Shown here: positions 16,057 to 24,550 of the stretch, one piece after another
Numbering within the stretch: the stretch's first letter is position 1
Layout: every line of letters starts with the position of its first letter
Made by a program: the position numbers and the translations under genes
Source: Domibacillus aminovorans
Lineage (GTDB): Bacteria; Bacillota; Bacilli; Bacillales; Domibacillaceae
Reading direction: 5' to 3'
Assembly (NCBI RefSeq): GCF_001643235.1
Contig: NZ_LQWY01000022.1
Coordinates: 46,721-110,720, forward strand
DNA: 64,000 bases
Notes under the pieces: generated by a model
What the model saw: only the letters and a program-made list of their open reading frames with translations
The model's database searches: none
What the model was told of the DNA's origin: nothing

Positions 16057-16443
16057 TTAGTTGGTCTGTTCAACGTGCAGTTCGATCAAATTCCCATCTG
16101 GATCCGCGCAGAAAATTTGAGCGAAGCCGCTTTTGCTGTTCGGTTTCTCAAGCACAGAAATGTTATGGCTTTGTAACCAATGAAGCGTTTCACCGTAATC
16201 ATGAATGCGGAGGGCGAAATGGCCTTCACGGCTTGATAATGATTTGTCAGCGCGAATTGTTTGCGACTTAGGGATAACAAGGAGATGGATTTGCTGCTCA
16301 CCAGCCGCGAACCAAGCGCCTTCAAAGTCAAAGGGAGGGCGTTTGAGCTCTTGTAAGCATAAAATGTCACGGTAAAATTGTTTCGCTTTTTCAAGATCGG
16401 TGACGTTGACGCCGATATGATGGATTCCTTCATATGTAATCAA
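16057..16443 (-). CDS. VOC-family (glyoxalase/fosfomycin-resistance-like) protein
   Basis: A 128-residue vicinal-oxygen-chelate fold protein. It begins GIHHIGVNVTDLEKAKQFYRD and ends PDGNLIELH, with candidate metal ligands His near residue 8, His near 76 and Glu near 123. TTG 16443 is the start, nine bases after AAGGAGG. Family members include lyases, dioxygenases and resistance proteins, so the substrate cannot be named. Stands alone. Confidence 0.85.
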   Translation of the reverse strand: MITYEGIHHIGVNVTDLEKAKQFYRDILCLQELKRPPFDFEGAWFAAGEQQIHLLVIPKSQTIRADKSLSSREGHFALRIHDYGETLHWLQSHNISVLEKPNSKSGFAQIFCADPDGNLIELHVEQTN

Positions 16444-16565
16444 AATAGAAGCCTCCTTTTTATTTCCATCATAGCATATGTCTTCTCATTGTTCGGCTTT
16501 TTTCTTATTCGTTAAGCTAAAAAAGGTATAATAGAAGAATCAAAACGGAAAAGGTGTTTTATTTT

Positions 16566-17681
16566 ATGAAAACGTATATTGTCGTTGGATCAGGTATTCT
16601 AGGCGCTTCTACCGCTTATCATCTTGCAAAAGCAGGAGCGAATGTGACATTAGTCGATCGAAAGGATCTGGGACGAGCGACGGATGCAGCGGCAGGGATT
16701 GTCTGCCCCTGGCTTTCACAACGCCGTAATCAAGCGTGGTACACATTAGCAAAAAACGGAGCCAAATACTATGCTTCTTTAATTAAGCAATTAGAAGCCG
16801 ATGGTGAAAGGGATACAGGGTATAGCCGAGTAGGCGCGATTAGCCTTCATAAAGAAGATGGAAAACTGGATCAAATGGAAGAACGGGCATATAAGCGGCG
16901 TCACGAAGCCCCGGAAATCGGTGAAATTACTCGTTTAACACCGGCTGCAACGAATCAATTGTTTCCACCTTTAGCCGAGCAATATGGCTCTGTTCATATA
17001 AGCGGCGCGGCGCGCGTAAACGGGAGGGCACTCCGTCAGTCTCTTGTGAATGGCGCCAGAAAACAAGGTGCATCTATTCTTCAAGCAGATGCCTCATTAA
17101 TCTATGAAGACAACATCGTCACAGGTATTAAGGCAGGAGAGAGGACGTTACGATCTGATCATGTGATTGTCACGGCAGGTGCCTGGGCAAACGAGCTGTT
17201 GCAGCCGCTCGGTGTTCGTTTTTTAGTAACGCATCAAAAAGCGCAAATCGTTCATCTCCATCTACCGGATACGGATACGAGTAGTTGGCCAGTTGTCATG
17301 CCGCCAAATGATCAGTACATTCTTACATTTGAAGGCGGCCGAGTTGTTGTGGGCGCCACACATGAAAATGGAACCGGATTTGATGATCGGGTGACAGCAG
17401 GCGGACTACATGAAATTTTTAGTAAATCGTTATCGGTGGCGCCAGGTCTCGCCAATAGCACGATGCTTGAAACGAGGGTAGGATTTAGGCCATTCACACC
17501 TGGTTTTCTTCCTGTGATCGGTGCAATGCCTGGTTATAAGGGATTGTTCATTGCGAATGGACTTGGTGCTTCCGGATTAACGGTAGGTCCTTACCTCGGT
17601 TCGGAACTGGCTAAGCTTGCTCTTGGCAAACGAACAGAAATCGATCTTCGTCATTATGAGGTAGCTGGAGCCCTTGAATAG
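16566..17681 (+). CDS. FAD-dependent amino-acid oxidase/dehydrogenase (DAO family)
   Basis: About 371 residues. The N-terminal FAD-binding Rossmann motif VVGSGILGASTAYHL precedes a DAO-type C-terminal domain ending PVIGAMPGYKGLFIANGLGASG. It probably oxidises a glycine, proline or D-amino-acid type substrate in the cytoplasm. ATG 16566 follows AAAAGGTG; an in-frame GTG at 16554 overlaps that site. Monocistronic or cotranscribed with the RNA methyltransferase 37 bases downstream. Confidence 0.88.
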   Translation: MKTYIVVGSGILGASTAYHLAKAGANVTLVDRKDLGRATDAAAGIVCPWLSQRRNQAWYTLAKNGAKYYASLIKQLEADGERDTGYSRVGAISLHKEDGKLDQMEERAYKRRHEAPEIGEITRLTPAATNQLFPPLAEQYGSVHISGAARVNGRALRQSLVNGARKQGASILQADASLIYEDNIVTGIKAGERTLRSDHVIVTAGAWANELLQPLGVRFLVTHQKAQIVHLHLPDTDTSSWPVVMPPNDQYILTFEGGRVVVGATHENGTGFDDRVTAGGLHEIFSKSLSVAPGLANSTMLETRVGFRPFTPGFLPVIGAMPGYKGLFIANGLGASGLTVGPYLGSELAKLALGKRTEIDLRHYEVAGALE

Positions 17682-17718
17682 TTGAATAAAAGTAAAAGAT
17701 ATATAAGGATGGGGAAAT

Positions 17719-18672
17719 TTGAATAAAAATAGAAAGATACAATCGTTTATTTACACATACGCATTCAGTGAGGAAGAACGTTCGTTATGCCACATGGAAA
17801 TGCGCTCGCTTTTTGGAATCGAATCCGAGTCGAAGCTTATCAAAAGCACAACCAAAATCGATCCGAGCCGGAGTCCGTTTATAAAGGAGCGGATTGACGT
17901 CATGTTTGAAGGGGACGGCCTGCTGGATATTTTAGAGCAAGTTAAGCAGATTCAATTATTTGAAGAGACATTCAAAGTCCTCTTCGTTAAAATTAATGAT
18001 CTGGATCAATCGGAAAAAATAGAATATGGGGAGCGGCGTGTGATTGAGCGGGAAATAGGCATGCATATTCATGGAGAAGCCGATATTCATCATCCGGATC
18101 ATCCGTTTGGCATTGTGACAATGGGCGGCCGGTGGTATTTCGGAAAGTATCAGAAAAGCGAATCTGTTTGGTTTCATCACTTGAAAAAACCACGTGAATA
18201 TTCCACGGCACTTAGCACAAGGGTAGCTAGAGCCGTCGTGAATATTGCCGTTCCGAACCCTCATGGCGTCCGGGCAATTGATCCATGCTGTGGAATCGGG
18301 ACAGTATTAGTGGAAGCACTCTCTATGGGCATTGACATTGTCGGCCGTGATATCAATCCTCTTGTCACGAGCGGATCAAGGGAGAACATTGCTCATTTCG
18401 GGCTCGAAGGTGACGTAACGTTGGGCCCGATCGCCGATGTTTCGAGCAACTATGATGTAGCTATTATTGATTTACCGTACAATCTTTATACGCATGTAAC
18501 ACGAGAAGAACAGTTCTCCATTCTCCAGCATGCGCGCCGTTTTGCTCAAAAAGTGGTCGTAATCACGATCGAAACCATCGATGAGATGATCGAAGAAGCT
18601 GGATTTGACATTACAGACCGCTGTGTGGCTAAAAAAAGCTTATTTTCAAGACAAATCATTGTTTGTGAATAA
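17719..18672 (+). CDS. TRM11-like SAM-dependent RNA (guanine-N2) methyltransferase
   Basis: A 317-residue protein with an N-terminal putative RNA-binding part and a C-terminal Rossmann methyltransferase. Motif I is DPCCGIGTVLVEAL near residue 190 and motif IV is DLPYNLY near residue 253 (the [DN]PPY-type catalytic loop with D-L-P-Y). Members methylate guanosine in tRNA or rRNA. TTG 17719 follows AAGGATGGGG. Ends at terminator copy C. Confidence 0.82.
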   Translation: MNKNRKIQSFIYTYAFSEEERSLCHMEMRSLFGIESESKLIKSTTKIDPSRSPFIKERIDVMFEGDGLLDILEQVKQIQLFEETFKVLFVKINDLDQSEKIEYGERRVIEREIGMHIHGEADIHHPDHPFGIVTMGGRWYFGKYQKSESVWFHHLKKPREYSTALSTRVARAVVNIAVPNPHGVRAIDPCCGIGTVLVEALSMGIDIVGRDINPLVTSGSRENIAHFGLEGDVTLGPIADVSSNYDVAIIDLPYNLYTHVTREEQFSILQHARRFAQKVVVITIETIDEMIEEAGFDITDRCVAKKSLFSRQIIVCE

Positions 18673-18680
18673 CGCCATAA

Positions 18681-18733
18681 AGGGTTGTCCCAAAAGTCAA
18701 TAAATAATTGACTGAGGGCAGCTCTATTTTTTT
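18681..18733 (+). terminator. Terminator palindrome, dispersed-repeat copy C
   Basis: GGGTTGTCCC, centre AGTCAATAAATAATTGACT, then GGGCAGCTC and TTTTTTT, directly after the TRM11-like gene. Same family as copies A, B, D and E; inner arms diverge but complementarity is kept. Confidence 0.85.
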
Positions 18734-18842
18734 ATTTAAAAAATGCTCACTAAAACGAGCCATTCGTCGCGAAAGGTAAGCTTCCATAGCTGAGAAATCA
18801 ATGAGGAGAGACATTCTTTTTTTAACGATACTTGTGAGGATT

Positions 18843-18863
18843 TAATCGTAATAATTACGTTTT
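18843..18863 (+). promoter_or_regulatory. Zur-box-like operator
   Basis: AATCGTAATAATTACGTTTT contains the inverted repeat CGTAAT-A-ATTACG. This closely matches the Bacillus Zur consensus TCGTAATNATTACGA. It lies about 85 bases before a permease/TIGR03943 operon. Zur represses when zinc is abundant. Confidence 0.7.
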
Positions 18864-18925
18864 AAACAACATAACCATGAATGTGCATATATCCAAAATA
18901 CACACCTGAAAGGATTGAGTAAAAA

Positions 18926-18952
18926 ATGAACGAAGAGTGGAGGGGCAGATGA
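18926..18952 (+). CDS. Possible eight-codon leader peptide overlapping permease start
   Basis: ATG 18926 opens an eight-residue frame (MNEEWRGR) after GAAAGGATTGAG. Its TGA stop overlaps the permease ATG in the arrangement ATGA. The ribosome binding site of the permease is inside this leader, so translation of the leader may control or couple the permease. Too short to be sure that it is translated. Confidence 0.3.
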   Translation: MNEEWRGR

Positions 18953-19953
18953 ATCGTTCAGTTCGGACTCATTTACTGGATGTTACAGGATTCATTGTGA
19001 TTGCAGCAATTACTTATTTCGTTGTTTTTAAAGAGTTGATGAAGGTGGAAGGCATTACATTTCATATTCCGTCCTCTTTTTTGCAGCTAAATACGATTTT
19101 TTGGAGTATTTTAATTGAAGCGGTGCCGTTTGTTTTGATTGGCGTGTTAATTGCCGGGTTTATTCAAATTTTTGTGAGCGAAGATCGGATAAAGAAGTGG
19201 ATTCCGAAAAATCGATTCGCAGCGGTGACGATGAGCTGCGTAATCGGAGCCTGTTTTCCAGCCTGTGAATGCGGAATTGTGCTCGTTGTCCGCCGGCTCG
19301 TCGCGAAGGGCGTTCCCATTTATGCTGGTGTCGGGTTTTTATTAACAGGACCGCTTGTTAATCCAATTGTGATTTTTTCCACGTACATGGCGTTCGGAAA
19401 TGATATAAAGATGGCTGGATTGCGAATGGTAGTCGGTTTTGCAGCGGCGATGATCATCGCTTTAGTCGTGAGCCTGTTTTTTAAAAAGAATCAGCTGAAA
19501 GTGCAGCCGTATCAAGAGACGATACGTGAATCGAAACAAAAAGCTTCTTTTTTCGTGCGGATTTGGGACATGCTCAAACATTCCATTGATGAATTTTTTG
19601 ACATGGGAAAATACTTAATTTTAGGCTCGTTTTTTGCTGCATTTGTTCAAACGTACGTATCTGCTCAATCCCTTTTGCAGGCAGGAGAAGGATGGGTTTC
19701 ATCGACACTCGTCATGATGGGACTTGCTTACGTCTTATCCCTTTGTTCGGAAGCAGATGCGTTTATCGGTGCCTCCTTCCGTCATATGTTCCCAACGTCT
19801 TCCATTCTTGCTTTTTTAATTTATGGTCCAATGATTGACTTGAAAAATACGTTCATGCTGATAAGTGTCTTTAACATGAAATTTGTCATCAGTTTAATTG
19901 TATTGATTACGATCACTGTTTTTACATGTGTCAGCTTCTTAACCTGGTTGTAA
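18949..19953 (+). CDS. UPF0718/DUF318 (YcgR-like) permease
   Basis: About 334 residues with eight or more membrane helices. It has the family motif CVIGACFPACECGIVLVVRRL near residue 95, with paired cysteines in the membrane, and LTGPLVNPIVIFSTY following. A matching C-terminal half contains SEADAFIGASF. The family is annotated as permease; metal or thiol-linked substrates have been suggested but are not established. ATG 18949 follows GGAGGGG. It forms an operon with the TIGR03943 gene 18 bases downstream, and the upstream Zur-like box suggests a role in zinc homeostasis. Confidence 0.85.
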   Translation: MNRSVRTHLLDVTGFIVIAAITYFVVFKELMKVEGITFHIPSSFLQLNTIFWSILIEAVPFVLIGVLIAGFIQIFVSEDRIKKWIPKNRFAAVTMSCVIGACFPACECGIVLVVRRLVAKGVPIYAGVGFLLTGPLVNPIVIFSTYMAFGNDIKMAGLRMVVGFAAAMIIALVVSLFFKKNQLKVQPYQETIRESKQKASFFVRIWDMLKHSIDEFFDMGKYLILGSFFAAFVQTYVSAQSLLQAGEGWVSSTLVMMGLAYVLSLCSEADAFIGASFRHMFPTSSILAFLIYGPMIDLKNTFMLISVFNMKFVISLIVLITITVFTCVSFLTWL

Positions 19954-19971
19954 CAGGAGGAAAAAACGCTT

Positions 19972-20853
19972 ATGACATTTCATTTTCAGCAAGCCTTCAG
20001 GGCTGTTATATTAGCTGCTTTCGCCTGTTTTATAATGAATCTTCATTTAAATGGGGATATTGAAAAATATGTAAATCCCAAATATGATCTGTTCAGTCAA
20101 ACCGCCGCTTCCGTATTTTTCTTGCTTTTTTTCATTCAGCTTTTTCGAATATGGAGCAGAAAGAATAAGCATGAACACCATTGTCATCATGGATGCAGTC
20201 ATGATCACGGTCATTCCAGATCGCCAGTTAAAAAAGTTATTACGTATTCCATTTTGATCTTCCCATTAATAACCGGTTTTTTATTACCACCGCAAACACT
20301 AGGTGCGAAGGTTGCAGCTAAAAAAGGGACCGTTTTGACGTCGAAAAGAGCCGAATTTCAAATGCAAGGAGAAACAGAACTTGATCCATCTCTTTATGTT
20401 CATGAAGGAGTAGTTGTCGATCGAAAAGAAATAAAGCAAGGAGAATATGAGGAGAACATGAAGCGTTTAGACAACGACCATGTCATCAATATGGAAGATG
20501 AGGTGTTTGAACCGTATTACGGGCAGATCAACGCAGAACCTGAAAAATATATCGGCCGAACTGTGAAGATGAAGGGCTTTGTTTATAAAGAGGAAGGTTT
20601 TCAATCCAATCAGCTTGCCCTGACGCGATTTTTAATTACGCATTGTATTGCAGATGCAAGCAGTATTGGATTTTTAACGGAGTTTGACGAAGCTTATACA
20701 GTAGAACAGGATACATGGCTGGAAATAGAAGGAATAATTAAAGTTACACAGTATGACGGTTTTAAGATGCCGATATTGAAAGTCACTTCATGGAAAATAA
20801 TATCGGAACCAGATGAGCCATATGTGTATCCGGTGTATATCAAAATAAAATAA
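19972..20853 (+). CDS. TIGR03943 (YcgQ-like) membrane protein with His-rich loop
   Basis: A 293-residue partner of the permease. There are three membrane segments in the first 110 residues. A histidine-rich loop with seven His in 14 residues (HEHHCHHGCSHDHGHS) lies near residues 65-80, and a C-terminal outside domain has an OB-like PEKYIGRTVKMKGF segment. The His/Cys loop is a plausible zinc-binding site, in line with the Zur-like box. ATG 19972 follows AGGAGG. B. subtilis has the same gene pair. Confidence 0.85.
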   Translation: MTFHFQQAFRAVILAAFACFIMNLHLNGDIEKYVNPKYDLFSQTAASVFFLLFFIQLFRIWSRKNKHEHHCHHGCSHDHGHSRSPVKKVITYSILIFPLITGFLLPPQTLGAKVAAKKGTVLTSKRAEFQMQGETELDPSLYVHEGVVVDRKEIKQGEYEENMKRLDNDHVINMEDEVFEPYYGQINAEPEKYIGRTVKMKGFVYKEEGFQSNQLALTRFLITHCIADASSIGFLTEFDEAYTVEQDTWLEIEGIIKVTQYDGFKMPILKVTSWKIISEPDEPYVYPVYIKIK

Positions 20854-20901
20854 AAAACTGTTCCTCTCTTAGCTAAAGAATACGAATACAGCCAAAATCA
20901 C

Positions 20902-20934
20902 AGCCTTTCTTTCTTCAAAGGAAAAGGCTTTTTG
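20902..20934 (+). terminator. Terminator after TIGR03943 gene
   Basis: AGCCTTTCTTTC and AAAGGAAAAGGCT arms followed by TTTTTG. Confidence 0.75.
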
Positions 20935-21089
20935 TTATGTTGATGATAAAACAAATAACAGTATATGCATAATTCAAATAAAAAACCAAAATAATCAAAT
21001 AATCAACGAGTAAACAGATATTTGTATAGAACGATTTTTTTACGGGCATAACGATAGAGAGAAATTTTTGAAAAGGTGGCTGAAAAAGA

Positions 21090-21359
21090 ATGACATTAAA
21101 ACTAGTGAAAATTGTCCGCACAAATCCGGTTTATAATAAGTGGTATGAACAAAACTTAAACGAAACGTTTCATGTGATGGATGACGGGAGGGAGAGATAT
21201 ATTGTTATCTGGCCAGCATTTGAGCGCCGAAATCGGCGCAGTATCCCAAAAAGTCTTTGTGAAGTAGTGGAAGGTGAAGAGAACGACGTCCTAAATAATC
21301 CCGTTGCACGCGATTATTTAGGAGAATGGGCTCATCCGCTTGAAGGAGAAAAATGGTGA
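21090..21359 (+). CDS. Hypothetical 89-residue protein
   Basis: ATG 21090 follows AAAGGTGG by 11 bases. The product is soluble, rich in Arg and Asn, with IVIWPAFERRNRR in the middle and no recognisable motif. It is followed by an ACACATTG hairpin (21371-21390) and a terminator at 21405. I do not recognise the family. Confidence 0.6.
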   Translation: MTLKLVKIVRTNPVYNKWYEQNLNETFHVMDDGRERYIVIWPAFERRNRRSIPKSLCEVVEGEENDVLNNPVARDYLGEWAHPLEGEKW

Positions 21360-21404
21360 ATAATAACAAAACACATTGTGTTCAATGTGTGTAAAATATT
21401 AGAT

Positions 21405-21440
21405 AACCCCTAAAAATAATCTATTTGAAGGGGTTTTTTG
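21405..21440 (+). terminator. Terminator after hypothetical gene
   Basis: AACCCC and GGGGTT arms with an 18-base loop and TTTTTTG. Confidence 0.75.
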
Positions 21441-21519
21441 TCGCCAATAAAAGGATTTATGAAACAAACCGAATTAGGGAAGTCTAGGGGGAGATATTAA
21501 AAAAAAGGAGGTTTTACGT

Positions 21520-22512
21520 GTGCATCGATCGTTTTTATTGTTGCCTTCTTTGATCGCATTCATCTTTCTTTTTACCTCTGTTGTTTTAGCTGAAGAGCAG
21601 CCAACGAGAGAGGAGCAACTGAATGCACGGATGGGATATTATATAAAGTATGAGAGCATTATGTTACCGTGGTATTACTTGGCCGCAGTGGATCAGTTTG
21701 AACGTAATATTCAACAAGTGCGCACGGACATTCCTGAAAAAGAAGGCGTTATCGCTATTCAATTTTCAGATGAGGTATGGGCAGGGATGCTTAATCCAAA
21801 TAAAGAAGATACGGTCCCCCGATCCATCACTTTCTTTAACGGAAAAGGACGGGATGGTAATCAAGATGGCATTGCGGATCCGGACAACGATGACGATGTG
21901 ATGTATACGATGGCTGCCCACTTAAGTGAATATGGACATACAGAAAAAAATGTTAAAAAAGCGTTAATGGATTATTATGGGCGTAAACAAACGGTCAATC
22001 AAATTATGACCATTGCGAAAATTTATCAACATTTCCAAAAAATACATTTGGATGAGCATGCTTTTCCTATTCCTGTTGAACATAACTTTAGTTACCGGGG
22101 CACATGGGGAGCAAGTAGAGGATGGGGAGGCCGCCGGATACATGAAGGGACCGATTTATTTGCGGATTACGGCGTCCCTGTGCGGGCGACATCATACGGA
22201 ATCATCGAAATAAAAGGGTGGAATAAATACGGAGGCTGGCGAATTGGTATTCGCGATATTCACAATACGTACCATTATTTCGCTCATTTAGCTTATTTCA
22301 GTAAAGAGATTAAAAAAGGAGATATCGTTAAACCGGGGGATGTGATTGGATACGTTGGCAGCTCTGGATACGGAAAAAAAGGGACGTCTGGTCAATTTCC
22401 TCCACATCTTCACTATGGCATGTATAAAGATAACGGCCGGAATGAATGGGCATTTGATCCGTATCCATCTCTAAAGCTTTGGGAAAAGCAGGAACGGGAG
22501 GCTCGCAAGTAA
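21520..22512 (+). CDS. Secreted M23-family metallopeptidase (LytM type)
   Basis: A 330-residue exported protein. The signal peptide is about 1-24 (ends VVLA-EEQ). A helical region (about 30-180) contains an aspartate-rich DGNQDGIADPDNDDD, a lytic-transglycosylase-accessory-like segment. The C-terminal M23 domain has the zinc motif HEGTD (His about 209, Asp 213) and HLHYG near residue 293. M23 enzymes cut peptide cross-links in peptidoglycan. GTG 21520 follows AAGGAGG. First gene of a wall-hydrolase cluster. Confidence 0.88.
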   Translation: MHRSFLLLPSLIAFIFLFTSVVLAEEQPTREEQLNARMGYYIKYESIMLPWYYLAAVDQFERNIQQVRTDIPEKEGVIAIQFSDEVWAGMLNPNKEDTVPRSITFFNGKGRDGNQDGIADPDNDDDVMYTMAAHLSEYGHTEKNVKKALMDYYGRKQTVNQIMTIAKIYQHFQKIHLDEHAFPIPVEHNFSYRGTWGASRGWGGRRIHEGTDLFADYGVPVRATSYGIIEIKGWNKYGGWRIGIRDIHNTYHYFAHLAYFSKEIKKGDIVKPGDVIGYVGSSGYGKKGTSGQFPPHLHYGMYKDNGRNEWAFDPYPSLKLWEKQEREARK

Positions 22513-22526
22513 GCTTCCAAGTATAT

Positions 22527-22562
22527 ACACGACGAGAGATCGCTCTTGTCGTGTTTTTTGTA
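22527..22562 (+). terminator. Terminator after M23 gene
   Basis: ACACGACGAGAG and CTCTTGTCGTGT arms around four bases, followed by TTTTTTG. Confidence 0.9.
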
Positions 22563-22649
22563 TGTGCAGACTTCAACAGATTTAATCATATAAAGGTTTT
22601 TTTATTAATAAACTGAATGGAAAACAGGAAGGAAAGCGGGGGTCTAAAT

Positions 22650-24062
22650 GTGAAAATTCATGTAGTGAAGAGAGGGGATTCGTTATGGGGCATATCCCGC
22701 CAATATGGAATCAGCACCACCGAGATTGTCAGTGTGAATAGTCTGGAAAATCCTGAAACGCTAGTCATTGGCCAGGCGCTACTCATTCCAGAACCGTATC
22801 TTCGCTATACCGTGCAGATAGGGGATACGCTTGCAAACATTGCGGCTTATTATGGAACAACGGTGCAGGAAATCATGCAAACGAATAAGATGACAAATCC
22901 AACTAGCCTTTACCCCGGTCAAACCATTGTGATACCGGTGATCTATCATACCGTAAGAGCAGGAGACAGTTATTATAAGATCGCGGCTAGCTATGGAACA
23001 ACGCCTGAAGCGATTGTACAGGCGAATCAACTAACAACTTCTTCTCGCCTTTATATAGGACAAAGGTTGAAGATTCCGACTGTACCAAAGCCTATCATTG
23101 ATGTGAATGCTTTCACGTACACATTCGGGCAAACCGGTGCGCAGCAAGTACGTGAAGTGGCTTATGATCTGACTTATATAACTCCATTTGGATATCGAAT
23201 GAAGGAAGATGGCAGCTTAGAAGGCATTGATGATGGTCCGACGATAGAGGCAGCTCAGTCAACGGGTGTCGTTCCTATCATGGCCATTACCAATTTTTCG
23301 AGTACAGAAGCAGGAACCGACCTTGCACACACGATTCTTTCGAGCCCCGATTTAGTGGAAAAAGTATTGACCAATAGTATAAAAGTAATGAAGGATAAAG
23401 GGTATAAAGGACTGAATATTGATTTCGAGAATGTGGCACCTGCAGACCGTGAATTCTATAATCGTTTTCTCGAGCGGGCAGTGGACCGTTTGCATCCTGA
23501 AGGCTACTTTGTCTCCTCCTCTCTTGCACCAAAAACGAGTGCCAATCAAAAGGGATTATTAGTTGAAGCACACGATTATCCTGCACACGGGCGGATACTT
23601 GATTTTACTGTGCTCATGACCTATGAATGGGGGTATCGGAAGGGACCGCCGCAAGCGATTTCCCCGATTGATCAAATAAAACGTGTCCTTGACTACGCTG
23701 TGACCGCTATCCCAAGAGATAAAATTTTATTAGGGTTTCAAATTTATGCACGCGACTGGCTCATTCCGCATAAAGAAGGGCAGGAAGCCGAGACATTTGA
23801 CATGCAGGAAGCGATTAGACGTGCTGTCAAATATAAGGCTGAAATAAAATATGACGAGGTTACTCAGTCTCCACATTACACTTATACAGATGATCAGGGA
23901 CGCTCCCATGAAGTCTGGTTTGAAGACGCTCGCAGTGCCAAAGCTAAATTTGATTTAGTGAAAACGTACAAGCTTAGAGGTCTCAGTTATTGGGTACTTG
24001 GGTATCCTTTTCCTCAAAATTGGGCTCTTCTTGGTGACACCTTTATTGTCCGAAAAAGGTAA
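22650..24062 (+). CDS. LysM x3 + GH18 spore-cortex-type glycosidase (SleL/YaaH-like)
   Basis: About 470 residues. Three LysM repeats (about 1-47, 48-95, 97-143), each with G-D-S/T-L/Y and IGQ/PGQ cores, precede a GH18 TIM barrel (about 150-470). The catalytic DxxDxDxE motif is seen as GLNIDFENV near residue 262. SleL/YaaH-type enzymes act on cortical fragments during germination. No signal peptide is present, as in YaaH. GTG 22650 follows AGCGGGGG; the frame opens at ATG 22617. The family is normally near 430 residues, with two LysM; the third repeat explains the extra length. Confidence 0.9.
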   Translation: MKIHVVKRGDSLWGISRQYGISTTEIVSVNSLENPETLVIGQALLIPEPYLRYTVQIGDTLANIAAYYGTTVQEIMQTNKMTNPTSLYPGQTIVIPVIYHTVRAGDSYYKIAASYGTTPEAIVQANQLTTSSRLYIGQRLKIPTVPKPIIDVNAFTYTFGQTGAQQVREVAYDLTYITPFGYRMKEDGSLEGIDDGPTIEAAQSTGVVPIMAITNFSSTEAGTDLAHTILSSPDLVEKVLTNSIKVMKDKGYKGLNIDFENVAPADREFYNRFLERAVDRLHPEGYFVSSSLAPKTSANQKGLLVEAHDYPAHGRILDFTVLMTYEWGYRKGPPQAISPIDQIKRVLDYAVTAIPRDKILLGFQIYARDWLIPHKEGQEAETFDMQEAIRRAVKYKAEIKYDEVTQSPHYTYTDDQGRSHEVWFEDARSAKAKFDLVKTYKLRGLSYWVLGYPFPQNWALLGDTFIVRKR

Positions 24063-24162
24063 CGACCCCCCATAAAAAGTTTGTTTTTCTTTTAAAAAAT
24101 AAGGCAGCGGGTATAATGTTTAAAGAATCTAATTTAAAAAGGATATAGGAGGGGAAAGCAAT

Positions 24163-24426
24163 ATGGAAAAAGTTGAAATAGGCGATATTTTTACGTTAAT
24201 TGATGAGAACGATCAAGAGCAGGAAATCGAAGTGCTTGGAACGATGAATTTAGAGGGGATAGAATACGCGGCTGTCGGATTTGTGGAAGAAATTCAAAAA
24301 GAATCGGAAGAAGATATCGATGTCTTCTTTTTAAGAGTGGAAGAGGATGAGCAATTATCCATTATTGAGAGTGATGAGGAATTTGATCAAGTATCTGCTG
24401 CGTTTGAAGAAGCAGGAGAAGAATAA
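24163..24426 (+). CDS. DUF1292 acidic protein
   Basis: An 87-residue, strongly acidic protein with the DUF1292 pattern FTLIDENDQEQEIEVLGT and a C-terminal VEEDEQLSII. Function is unknown; family members are common in Firmicutes. ATG 24163 follows GGAGGGG. Terminator copy D begins 18 bases after its stop. Confidence 0.85.
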   Translation: MEKVEIGDIFTLIDENDQEQEIEVLGTMNLEGIEYAAVGFVEEIQKESEEDIDVFFLRVEEDEQLSIIESDEEFDQVSAAFEEAGEE

Positions 24427-24444
24427 AGAGACGAATGGAAATGA

Positions 24445-24490
24445 GGCTGTCCTAGTCAGTGAATAACTGACTAGGACAGCCTTGTTTTTA
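24445..24490 (+). terminator. Terminator palindrome, dispersed-repeat copy D (perfect)
   Basis: Perfect 16-base arms (GGCTGTCCTAGTCAGT and complement) around the loop GAATA, followed by TTGTTTTT. This is the best-formed copy of the family. Confidence 0.95.
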
Positions 24491-24550
24491 TTGATAAAAG
24501 AGAAAAAGCGTACATACACTTTAGGAAGAGCGGCGATAAGGAGGAAACGT

